This document shows positions 1 to 6,146 of a stretch of 8,304 nucleotides of DNA, piece after piece; positions within the stretch are counted from its first letter, which is position 1; each line of letters begins with the position of its first letter. A program made the translations under genes and the position numbers. This stretch comes from a bacterium (GTDB taxonomy: Bacteria; Verrucomicrobiota; Kiritimatiellia; UBA8416; CAMZLY01), in NCBI GenBank assembly GCA_030632465.1, contig DAOVUR010000076.1:1-8304 (forward strand), given 5' to 3'. The notes under the pieces were generated by a model. It was given only the letters and a program-made list of their open reading frames with translations. It did not search any database and was not told the origin of the DNA.

Positions 1-245
1 AACATATCTTGCCAGTTGGGGTGAAGGACTCCTTTACTAATGGGGTCTCACCAGATGTTGTGGTTACTCATGGTGGAGAGGCGGAGCAGGAGTTACCGGT
101 ATCGGGCAAAGTATTGATAGGCAAAGATATATCTAAAAAAGCGCAGGCTGACCGCAAGATCATGGAGCGTGTTGTTAGTGATGTCGCCTTGCGCCGCGCA
201 ACTGATATTCTGCTGGGTTTACAAGCAGTGAATAGTGAACAATGA
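1..245 (+). CDS. C-terminal fragment of a probable S41 (carboxy-terminal processing) peptidase
   Basis: The frame is open from the window edge (first full codon at 3) to TGA at 243-245, so only about 80 C-terminal residues are visible. The segment HILPVGVKDSFTNGVSPDVVV resembles the conserved end of the S41 catalytic domain, where a glycine-rich strand leads into a G-[IV]-x-PD-[IV]-x-V motif. The later VALRRATDILLGL resembles the closing 'D-x-x-L-x-x-A-x-x-x-L' helix of that family. The catalytic Ser and Lys would lie upstream and cannot be checked. S41 enzymes are normally exported proteases that cut at protein C-termini, often with a PDZ domain. The last residues (AVNSEQ) are encoded by a heptamer repeat array, so the natural C-terminus may have been altered by it. 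A TTG at 9 is internal, not a start. The family call rests on a short motif match and is moderate. Confidence 0.55.
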   Translation, partial: HILPVGVKDSFTNGVSPDVVVTHGGEAEQELPVSGKVLIGKDISKKAQADRKIMERVVSDVALRRATDILLGLQAVNSEQ

Positions 246-268
246 ATAGTGAATAGTTTTGTAGTGAA
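226..268 (+). repeat. Degenerate heptamer tandem array, consensus TAGTGAA
   Basis: Units read in phase as CAGTGAA (226-232), TAGTGAA (233-239), CAATGAA (240-246), TAGTGAA (247-253), an 8-base divergent unit TAGTTTTG (254-261), then TAGTGAA (262-268). The array covers the last codons and the stop of the upstream protease fragment and most of the gap before tsaC. Similar 7-bp arrays occur at 855-882 and 1487-1514. Confidence 0.8.
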
Positions 269-286
269 CAGGCAGGATAAATAGTA

Positions 287-871
287 ATGTTGATAGAAGA
301 ACAAATTGAGCAGGCTGTGTCAGCAATCAAGCAGGGGAGGCTGGCTGTTATCCCGACAGATACTCTTTATGGAATTGCGGCAGATCCAAATAATGATAAA
401 GCAGTTTCGCGCCTTATTGCCACCAAGAAGCGTGATGCGGACAAGCCTATTGCACTGCTTGCCGCAGATATAGAGTCGGTTGTAGCATTTGGTGCAGTTA
501 TGAATGAGCAGGAACTTGCTCTTGCAAAAGCTTTTTGGCCCGGGGCATTAACTCTGGTATTAAATGTAGAGGATGGCGAGCCGGAAGGATTCAGAATTCC
601 TGACTTAGAAGTTAGTAGAGCGATTTTAAAACGATGTGGCGGAGTATTGCGCGTATCCAGCGCGAACCTGAGCGGTGAAGCGGCAGCACTTACGGCGGAA
701 GCTGCAGCAGAGGCGTTGGCATCGGAAGATATTGCTGTGATTGTTGATGCTGGGCCAGTCAAAGGTGGGGTTGCCAGCACTGTTGCATGTGCGGCAAGCG
801 GAGAACTAAAGATATTTAGAGAAGGTGCTATATCTTCTGCCGAACTTATAAAGGCAGTGAATAACGCATAA
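287..871 (+). CDS. tsaC: Threonylcarbamoyl-AMP synthase (TsaC/YrdC/Sua5 family)
   Basis: This enzyme makes L-threonylcarbamoyladenylate from threonine, bicarbonate and ATP in the cytoplasm. That is the first step of the t6A37 modification of ANN-decoding tRNAs, completed by the TsaD complex. The 194-residue protein is a single YrdC domain with the family motifs in order: PTDTLYG (23-29), KKRDADKP (47-54), FWPGALT (83-89), SSANLSG (124-130) and a G-x-x-STV turn (161-166). The length fits the short TsaC form, lacking the extra C-terminal domain of Sua5. ATG at 287 is preceded by AGGA (274-277) at 9 nt. It lies just upstream of a low-molecular-weight phosphatase and rpiB/glyA, the same order as ywlC-ywlE-rpiB-glyA in Bacillus subtilis. 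The last residues (KAVNNA) fall in a heptamer-like array similar to the one ending the preceding gene. Confidence 0.93.
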   Translation: MLIEEQIEQAVSAIKQGRLAVIPTDTLYGIAADPNNDKAVSRLIATKKRDADKPIALLAADIESVVAFGAVMNEQELALAKAFWPGALTLVLNVEDGEPEGFRIPDLEVSRAILKRCGGVLRVSSANLSGEAAALTAEAAAEALASEDIAVIVDAGPVKGGVASTVACAASGELKIFREGAISSAELIKAVNNA

Positions 872-882
872 TTAATAGTGAG
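855..882 (+). repeat. Second degenerate heptamer array over the 3' end of tsaC
   Basis: Reading in steps of seven gives CAGTGAA (855-861), TAACGCA (862-868), TAATTAA (869-875) and TAGTGAG (876-882). The first and last units match the TAGTGAA consensus of the 226-268 array; the middle two are strongly decayed. The array encodes the final tsaC residues and supplies its TAA stop at 869-871. GCAGTGAATA is shared exactly with the end of the preceding gene (225-234). Confidence 0.5.
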
Positions 883-922
883 TTAATTTTAAGAAAGCGG
901 ATCTTATCATTAATAAATCTTT

Positions 923-960
923 CGTTCCAATGACACGAGGTCATTGGGGACGATCGTTTT
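923..960 (+). terminator. Hairpin with short T-run between tsaC and the phosphatase gene
   Basis: CCAATGAC (927-934) and GTCATTGG (940-947) form a perfect 8-bp stem with loop ACGAG. The stem extends outward by a T-G wobble and, after one bulged G, CGT (923-925) pairs with ACG (950-952). Only four T (957-960) follow, four bases after the stem, so it is a weak or suboptimal intrinsic terminator or possibly a transcript-stabilising stem. It is the best inverted repeat in the window and lies in the 130-bp gap after tsaC. Confidence 0.5.
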
Positions 961-1001
961 AAAGACATTGAATTCGATGCTTTTATAAATGATAAAGAAT
1001 A

Positions 1002-1469
1002 TTGGAGAAGAAAATCAAAAAGAAACAGATTACTTTTGTATGTACGGGTAATATATGTCGCAGTCCGATGGCTGAGTATTTGTTACGCGATAAATTGGGT
1101 GCAGAGAGCGATTGGATAGTGAAGTCTGCCGGTACTTTTGCGGGTAACGGCATGCGGGCTAGTCGCGCGGCTGTTGAGGTTCTTGCGGAGCTAAATATTG
1201 ATGGAACTCAACATAGCAGTAGCTTCTTGGATAGAGAATTAGTTGACGCTAGTGCCGTGATTGTGGTAATGACCTCTGGTCATCAACACCATATTTCGAT
1301 GGTCTTTCCTGATGCAGTTGAGAAGGTGTTGTTATTAAAGTCGTTTAGTGAGGAAAAAGGTGATGTTCGAGATCCTATAGGGGCATCAACTGATATTTAT
1401 CGTCATATTCGTGATGAGATATCAGAAGCACTGCCTGGATTGATTGAGTTTTTAGGAGAGTTGAAGTAG
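1002..1469 (+). CDS. Low-molecular-weight protein phosphatase (LMW-PTP/YwlE-like)
   Basis: A cytoplasmic phosphatase of about 151-155 residues, the usual family size. Numbered from TTG 1002, the P-loop CTGNICRS (14-21) carries the nucleophile C14 and phosphate-binding R20. The general-acid loop is DPIG with D124. Members remove phosphate from tyrosine or, in the YwlE subgroup, from arginine. The DPIGASTDIYRHIRDEI tail closely resembles YwlE of Bacillus subtilis, and so does the gene order. However, the P-loop residue before the second Cys is Ile18, where YwlE has the Thr linked to phosphoarginine preference; Ile is the tyrosine-phosphatase residue. Substrate therefore stays open. An in-frame stop at 993-995 limits the start, and no ATG lies before the P-loop. 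TTG 1002 is the only standard start codon available, but GGAG at 1004-1007 fits better with a start at codon 1014, which is ATC. The 5' end is uncertain. Confidence 0.87.
   Translation: MEKKIKKKQITFVCTGNICRSPMAEYLLRDKLGAESDWIVKSAGTFAGNGMRASRAAVEVLAELNIDGTQHSSSFLDRELVDASAVIVVMTSGHQHHISMVFPDAVEKVLLLKSFSEEKGDVRDPIGASTDIYRHIRDEISEALPGLIEFLGELK
1004..1016 (+). promoter_or_regulatory. Shine-Dalgarno sequence pointing at an ATC codon
   Basis: GGAG (1004-1007) is followed by six bases and then ATC (1014-1016), AAA, AAG, AAA. This is ideal spacing for translation starting at 1014 with a product beginning as in MKKKQITFVCTGN, but the codon is ATC rather than ATG. The only standard alternative, TTG 1002, has just an AAAG-like element (995-998-region) upstream. 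Either ATC is used, TTG is used with a weak site, or one base is wrong or mutated. Confidence 0.4.
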
Positions 1470-1486
1470 AACAAATTGTTTGTAAA

Positions 1487-1514
1487 CTGATAGCTGGTCA
1501 CTGATGACTGAATG
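1487..1514 (+). repeat. Third heptamer array, consensus CTGATNA
   Basis: Four consecutive 7-bp units fill the gap before the rpiB-glyA fusion gene: CTGATAG (1487-1493), CTGGTCA (1494-1500), CTGATGA (1501-1507) and CTGAATG (1508-1514). Period and length match the arrays at 226-268 and 855-882, but the consensus differs. It ends just before the ribosome binding site AAAGGA (1521-1526). GTCA/TGAC within it can also form a small 4-bp hairpin. Confidence 0.65.
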
Positions 1515-1533
1515 CTAACAAAAGGAATATATA

Positions 1534-3219
1534 ATGAGAATTGTTATTGGATCCGATCATGGTGGATTTGAGATAAAGGAAGTTATTAAGCAGGAACTGC
1601 TTGCGCGTGGAATTGAGACTGCAGATGTTGGATGCATTGATAAAGCATCGGTAGACTATTCTGATTATGCGGCTGAAGTGTCCTCGCAGGTTTCGTTGGG
1701 AGAAGCTGATCAAGGAATTCTTGTCTGCACAACAGGTATAGGTATGTCTATAGCCGCCAATAAATATCCACGTGTCAGGGCTGCGCTATGTGGCACTCCT
1801 GATATGGCGGAGATGACTCGTCGTCATAATGGTGCTAATATTCTAGTATTAAGTGGGGCACAGCTTACACCTCAAGAGGCAACGGATATTCTGAATTCAT
1901 GGCTGGTTAATGAGTTTGAAGTTGAGGTTGAACGTCATGTACGACGCGTTGATAAACTTAAAAGTAACGCTGAGCGTGCAAATGAAAATTCGGCGGTATT
2001 CGAAAGTGATCCAGAAGTGTTTACTGCTATTCAAGGTGAAGTTGATCGCGAGCATGATACCGTCAACCTTATTGCCTCAGAGAATCATTGTACTATAGCA
2101 GTAAGGCAGGCGCAGGGTAGCATCATGACCAATAAGTATGCGGAAGGCTATCCGGGCAAACGTTGGTATAATGGTTGCGAATGTGTTGATACTGTAGAAA
2201 CTCTTGCGATTGAGCGCGCGAAAGATCTATTTAAAGCTGGCCATGCAAATGTACAGCCACACTGCGGTAGTGCAGCCAATATGGCGGTATATTTCGCTAT
2301 GCTAGATCCCGGCGATACTATTATGGCTATGAGTCTTGCTGATGGTGGACATCTTACGCATGGTAATCCAGTAAACTTTTCTGGGCAACTTTATAACTTT
2401 GTTAGCTACGGTGTTACAAAAGAGACTGAGCAACTTGATTATGATGCAATGATGAAATTGGCTGAAGAAAATAAGCCCAAGTTAATTGTTGCAGGCGCAA
2501 GTGCATATTCAAGAATATTAGATTTCGAAAAGTTCCGCGCAATTGCTGATAGCGTTGGCGCCATGCTGATGGTTGATATGGCGCATATTGCAGGGCTCGT
2601 TGCAGGTGGCGTGCATCCTAATCCGGTTCCATACGCAGACTTTGTAACAACAACTACCCATAAAACTTTACGTGGACCAAGAAGCGGTATGGTTTTATGT
2701 CGCGAGCAGTATGCTGCTGCGATTGATAAGACTGTCTTCCCTGGATTACAAGGCGGACCACAGATGCATACTATTGCATCAAAAGCTGTCTGTTTCCATG
2801 AAGCTGCAAAGCCGGCCTTTAAAGAGTATACCAAACAGATCGTGAAGAATGCACAAGTTATGGCGAGTACGTTACAGGGGGAAGGTTTTAGACTTGTTTC
2901 TGGCGGCACTGATAATCATCTTATGCTTGTTGATGTTTTAGCTAGTGGTGTTACAGGAAAAGCTGCAGCCATAGCATTGGATAACGCCGGTATTGTGGTT
3001 AACAAAAACGCCATCCCATTTGATACCAAGAGTCCATTTGTAACTTCAGGTATCAGAATAGGTACCCCTTCTATTACTACTAGAGGAATGAAAGAAGCTG
3101 AGACCGAAACTATCTCTAAAATGATGGCTGCCGTTTTACACGATGTTGAGAATGAAGATTTGCAGAAAAGCACAAAAGCAGCTATTAAAGATTTCTGCGT
3201 CGACTTTGTTTTGCCGTAG
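1534..3219 (+). CDS. rpiB-glyA: Fused ribose-5-phosphate isomerase B / serine hydroxymethyltransferase
   Basis: One 561-residue frame contains two complete enzymes. Residues 1-143 are RpiB, interconverting ribose-5-phosphate and ribulose-5-phosphate. D8 and H9 are in GSDHGG, the catalytic Cys is C65 in CTTGIGMSIAANK, H98 is in RRHNGAN, and R134 and R138 match the phosphate-binding arginines of RERH-type tails. Residues 144-158 are a polar linker. Residues 159-561 are PLP-dependent SHMT (GlyA), which converts serine and tetrahydrofolate to glycine and methylene-tetrahydrofolate. Visible motifs are NLIASEN, TNKYAEGYPGKR, GGHLTHG, VDMAH (D348), the PLP lysine K377 in TTTTHKTLRGPR, FPGLQGGPQMH and R508 in SGIRIGTPS. 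No Met or good ribosome binding site lies at the junction, so separate GlyA synthesis looks unlikely. ATG 1534 follows AAAGGA at 7 nt. Separate adjacent rpiB and glyA genes are known in Bacillus, so the fusion probably arose from neighbours. A Cys (244) replaces the usual first Ser of the PHSGS loop. Confidence 0.95.
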   Translation: MRIVIGSDHGGFEIKEVIKQELLARGIETADVGCIDKASVDYSDYAAEVSSQVSLGEADQGILVCTTGIGMSIAANKYPRVRAALCGTPDMAEMTRRHNGANILVLSGAQLTPQEATDILNSWLVNEFEVEVERHVRRVDKLKSNAERANENSAVFESDPEVFTAIQGEVDREHDTVNLIASENHCTIAVRQAQGSIMTNKYAEGYPGKRWYNGCECVDTVETLAIERAKDLFKAGHANVQPHCGSAANMAVYFAMLDPGDTIMAMSLADGGHLTHGNPVNFSGQLYNFVSYGVTKETEQLDYDAMMKLAEENKPKLIVAGASAYSRILDFEKFRAIADSVGAMLMVDMAHIAGLVAGGVHPNPVPYADFVTTTTHKTLRGPRSGMVLCREQYAAAIDKTVFPGLQGGPQMHTIASKAVCFHEAAKPAFKEYTKQIVKNAQVMASTLQGEGFRLVSGGTDNHLMLVDVLASGVTGKAAAIALDNAGIVVNKNAIPFDTKSPFVTSGIRIGTPSITTRGMKEAETETISKMMAAVLHDVENEDLQKSTKAAIKDFCVDFVLP

Positions 3220-3294
3220 TTAATAAGAAGTTGCTAGCGAAGCTTGGAGAGTGCCAAATAAAATTACTTGGGGATGAGTAATGTTACAAGAAAT

Positions 3295-3298
3295 AGGG
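3295..3298 (+). promoter_or_regulatory. Ribosome binding site deciding the antiporter start
   Basis: AGGG at 3295-3298 lies 8 nt before ATG 3307. The in-frame alternatives further upstream, TTG 3268 and ATG 3274, have no spaced purine-rich site; GGGG directly abuts ATG 3274. Starting at 3307 gives a textbook signal peptide, MKLKRFFYIGLAFLLTANTL, which supports this choice. Confidence 0.6.
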
Positions 3299-3306
3299 CA
3301 AGGGTT

Positions 3307-5961
3307 ATGAAATTAAAACGATTTTTCTATATCGGTCTGGCATTCCTGCTTACTGCAAACACTTTATTTGCGTCGAGTGGTGGTGCGCATACAGGTGACG
3401 ATATTGTGCATAAGATGATGATGCTCGCTATGCAGCTTGGCGTTATCATGATTGCCGCTCGTCTAGCTAACTTATTATTTGAGAAGATTAAAATGCCGGG
3501 AGTGCTTGGTGAACTTGCTGCGGGTATGATTATTGGCCCTTATCTTCTTGGAGGTATATCTCTACCTGGTTTTGAACATGGCCTGTTTCCTATAGCTAGT
3601 ACTGTTTTCCCTATATCGGCAGAACTTTATGGAATCTGTATTTTAGCTTCTATCATTCTTCTTTTTCAGACTGGGCTAGAGACTAATCTGAAAATGTTTC
3701 TTAGTTACTCGGTTGCTGGTAGCCTTGTTGGTATCGGTGGAGTTGTAGGTTCGTTTCTGCTTGGTGATCTACTTGGTGTCTGGTTCTCACCAATGCTTTT
3801 CGGGCAACAGGTCGGCATGATGCACCCGGGCTGCTTTTTCCTTGGCGTTATATCAACAGCTACCTCGGTAGGAATTACTGCGCGAATACTTTCCGAGAAG
3901 CGTAAGCTGGACTCGCCAGAAGGTGTGACAATTTTGGCGGGTGCGGTTATTGATGATGTACTTGGTATTATTCTTCTGGCTATAGGTGTTGGTATAGCTG
4001 CTGCAACTCATGAGACTGGTGGTCATATTGAGTGGGGAAAGATTGGCAGAATAGGTGCAGAAGCTTTTGGTATCTGGCTTGGCGCAACTGTTTTTGGTCT
4101 ACTGATAGCTCGGAAGATCAGCAGTATGCTGAAATATCTAAAAGACAGATCATCTATATCGGTTCTTGCTCTTGGACTGGGACTTATTCTAGCCGGTCTA
4201 TTTGAAAAGGCTGGGCTGGCAATGATTGTGGGCGCCTATGTTATGGGGCTGTCGTTATCAAAGACAGATATAGCCCATCTGGTTAGAGAGAAACTTGAGC
4301 CAGTGCAGGCATTTCTGGTTCCGGTATTCTTTACTGTTATGGGGATGCTTGTTAATTTTGAAGCACTTGCTTCAAAAGAGGTGCTAGGCTTCGGACTACT
4401 CTTTTCGGCTGTTGCAATTGCAGCAAAAATTGTTGGCTGCTCTGGGCCAGCTTTGATGTGCAACTTTAATATGCGTGGTGCTTTAAGAGTCGGTTTCGGA
4501 ATGGTGCCGCGTGGTGAGGTTGCCCTTATTATTGCCGGCATAGGGTTATCGGCAGGAATTCTTACTGATAAAATATTTGGTATTAGTATTCTTATGACGC
4601 TTATCACAACAGTTATTGCGCCACCTATGCTTGTACTACTTTTCAAGAATCCGGCTAGTGGTTTAAAGAATCCGCCAGTAGATAATGAGGATGAACAGAT
4701 TGAGTTTTCCCTGCCTTCTACTCAGATTGCTTCATTTCTATTATCCAAGTTAATAGAAGCATTTGAAGCAGAAAACTTCTTCGTACACGCTATTAGTTAT
4801 AGGGATAAAATCTATCAGTTAAGAAAAGATGATATCATTATCGGCTTTGCCCAAAAAAACAGTCACATCATTTTTGATTGTTCCAAAGCACATATAGCTT
4901 TTGTGAGTACCGCAATGATGGAAGTACTTGCTGAATTTGAAAGCACTTTAAAGGAACTGAGAAAGCCCGTTGATGCCAAGAAGATTGGCGAGGCAATGAT
5001 GAGTTCCGGTCCGAATAAATCAAACGTTTCCTTTGTAGCAAATTATTTTGATAAAGAGCTGATGATCCCAGAGCTCAAAGGTGAGACCAAGAAAGATATT
5101 ATTGATGAACTTATGCAGGCAATCCAAGAAAAGAATAGTTCTATAAATATGGAAGAAGCGAGGCAAGCAGTATTGGATAGAGAGGAAAGCATGTCTACCG
5201 GTATTGGACATGGGCTAGCTATTCCGCATGGAAGAAGTAGTGCAGTTAAGGAATTAACCTGCGTTGTTGGTCTCAAGAAGAGTGGTGTTGATTTTGACTC
5301 TATTGACGGAGAGCCGTCACGTATATTCATTTTGACTTTATCGCCTGATGGTGTTGCAACTCCATATATGCAGTTCATGTCTGGCATAAGCCAGCTCCTT
5401 GATGAAGATGGACGCAAGTATCTTGAGATGTGCGAGACAGCAGCAGAGATGTATGACTCACTAGTTTTTGACAAGAAGCCAGCATCAGCTCAGAGGATTA
5501 AAAGTAGCTCTAATGCTACGAATATGCTAACAGATTACATTAAGACTGAGCTTGTTAAAGTTGAGTTAGAAAGTAATACAAAAGAAGATGTTATTACTGA
5601 ACTCTTAGAACTTATGTCTAAGAGTGTAAAGATTGGTGATATTAATAAAGTTAAGGATCTGATTATAGAACGCGAGGAACAGATGCCAACTGGATTAAAT
5701 GCGAATTTAGCAATCCCGCATGCAAGAACTGATCTGGTGGAAAATCTAGTATGCGTGATTGGTATCAAAAAAGAGGGGATTGATTTTGGTGCTGATCATG
5801 ACCAAAAATCAAAAATTATTGTTCTGACTTTATGCCCGCTAGAAAGCCCCGCACCATATCTGCAATTCTTATCAGCAATCATGACCGCATTTTCATCCGA
5901 TAAAATAAAGGTGATTCTTGACTCTCATTCAAGTGATGAGCTTGTCAGTAAGATTTGCTAG
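3307..5961 (+). CDS. CPA2-type cation/proton antiporter fused to two PTS EIIA domains
   Basis: An 884-residue inner-membrane protein. Residues 1-22 look like a cleavable signal peptide ending NTLFA. Residues about 30-446 form a monovalent cation:proton antiporter 2 domain with roughly twelve hydrophobic segments. Its motifs are GELAAGMIIGPYLLG, TSVGITARIL, the ion-binding pair D216-D217 in GAVIDDVLGIILL (typical of electrogenic NapA/GerN-like Na+/H+ exchangers), PVFFTVMGMLVNF, and R402/E404 in VPRGEVALI. Residues about 447-577 are a soluble segment I do not recognise. Two PTS EIIA type-2 (fructose/PtsN-like) domains follow, about 578-719 and 741-884. Their predicted phospho-histidines are H641 (GLAIPHGRS) and H805 (NLAIPHART). 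In both, the second histidine common in this family appears as Tyr (Y687, Y851). The architecture suggests transport tuned by PTS phosphorylation, but the transported ion (Na+ or K+) is inferred only. Upstream in-frame starts at 3268 and 3274 lack a good ribosome binding site. It stands alone, 87 bp after the fusion gene. Confidence 0.92.
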   Translation: MKLKRFFYIGLAFLLTANTLFASSGGAHTGDDIVHKMMMLAMQLGVIMIAARLANLLFEKIKMPGVLGELAAGMIIGPYLLGGISLPGFEHGLFPIASTVFPISAELYGICILASIILLFQTGLETNLKMFLSYSVAGSLVGIGGVVGSFLLGDLLGVWFSPMLFGQQVGMMHPGCFFLGVISTATSVGITARILSEKRKLDSPEGVTILAGAVIDDVLGIILLAIGVGIAAATHETGGHIEWGKIGRIGAEAFGIWLGATVFGLLIARKISSMLKYLKDRSSISVLALGLGLILAGLFEKAGLAMIVGAYVMGLSLSKTDIAHLVREKLEPVQAFLVPVFFTVMGMLVNFEALASKEVLGFGLLFSAVAIAAKIVGCSGPALMCNFNMRGALRVGFGMVPRGEVALIIAGIGLSAGILTDKIFGISILMTLITTVIAPPMLVLLFKNPASGLKNPPVDNEDEQIEFSLPSTQIASFLLSKLIEAFEAENFFVHAISYRDKIYQLRKDDIIIGFAQKNSHIIFDCSKAHIAFVSTAMMEVLAEFESTLKELRKPVDAKKIGEAMMSSGPNKSNVSFVANYFDKELMIPELKGETKKDIIDELMQAIQEKNSSINMEEARQAVLDREESMSTGIGHGLAIPHGRSSAVKELTCVVGLKKSGVDFDSIDGEPSRIFILTLSPDGVATPYMQFMSGISQLLDEDGRKYLEMCETAAEMYDSLVFDKKPASAQRIKSSSNATNMLTDYIKTELVKVELESNTKEDVITELLELMSKSVKIGDINKVKDLIIEREEQMPTGLNANLAIPHARTDLVENLVCVIGIKKEGIDFGADHDQKSKIIVLTLCPLESPAPYLQFLSAIMTAFSSDKIKVILDSHSSDELVSKIC

Positions 5962-6091
5962 CAGGCTACTGAACCGAAACATGGCCCCCAACTTACATAC
6001 CTACTAGCGTTGCAGCACTGATTAGAGCAGCTATAGAAATCTATCTGATCTCTACAGCAGATCTCAATAACCTCAATACTTTTCGTGACTT

Positions 6092-6118
6092 TTGGCTATT
6101 TCGTCGTTATTCTATAAT
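6092..6118 (+). promoter_or_regulatory. Putative sigma70-type promoter of the aldo/keto reductase gene
   Basis: A perfect TATAAT lies at 6113-6118. TTGGCT (6092-6097) matches four of six -35 bases, but with a short 15-bp spacer. Transcription would start near 6125, about 22 bp before ATG 6147. It lies in the 185-bp gap after the antiporter, which otherwise shows no clear terminator and only weak inverted repeats (for example TAGAG 6023-6027 with CTCTA 6050-6054). Confidence 0.5.
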
Positions 6119-6146
6119 GCTGAATTAAATAATAAAGGAGCTTATC

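Noticed and set aside
367..780. Long reverse-strand open frame inside tsaC
   Set aside because: It is antisense to a gene with full family motifs; its Ala/Ser-rich product looks like a shadow translation.
968..996. Possible promoter TTGAAT - 17 bp - GATAAA before the phosphatase
   Set aside because: Both boxes match only four of six bases and the start would fall at or after the TTG codon; not strong enough to annotate.
2014..2019. Internal GTG near the RpiB/SHMT junction as a separate GlyA start
   Set aside because: No spaced purine-rich site precedes it and the linker is continuous in frame.
2439..2909. Reverse-strand open frame inside the SHMT region
   Set aside because: Antisense to highly conserved glyA codons, with no ribosome site or recognisable domain.
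3220..3306. Search for a terminator between the fusion gene and the antiporter
   Set aside because: Only restriction-site-sized palindromes (GCTAGC, AAGCTT) are present; no stem followed by a T-run.
4236..5474. Several reverse-strand open frames inside the antiporter/EIIA gene
   Set aside because: All overlap conserved coding sequence; low-complexity Ser/Ile-rich products with no motif.
6023..6054. Imperfect stem TAGAG/CTCTA enclosing ATAG/CTAT
   Set aside because: Short stems with a 5x5 mismatched internal loop and no T-run; not better than chance in AT-rich sequence.
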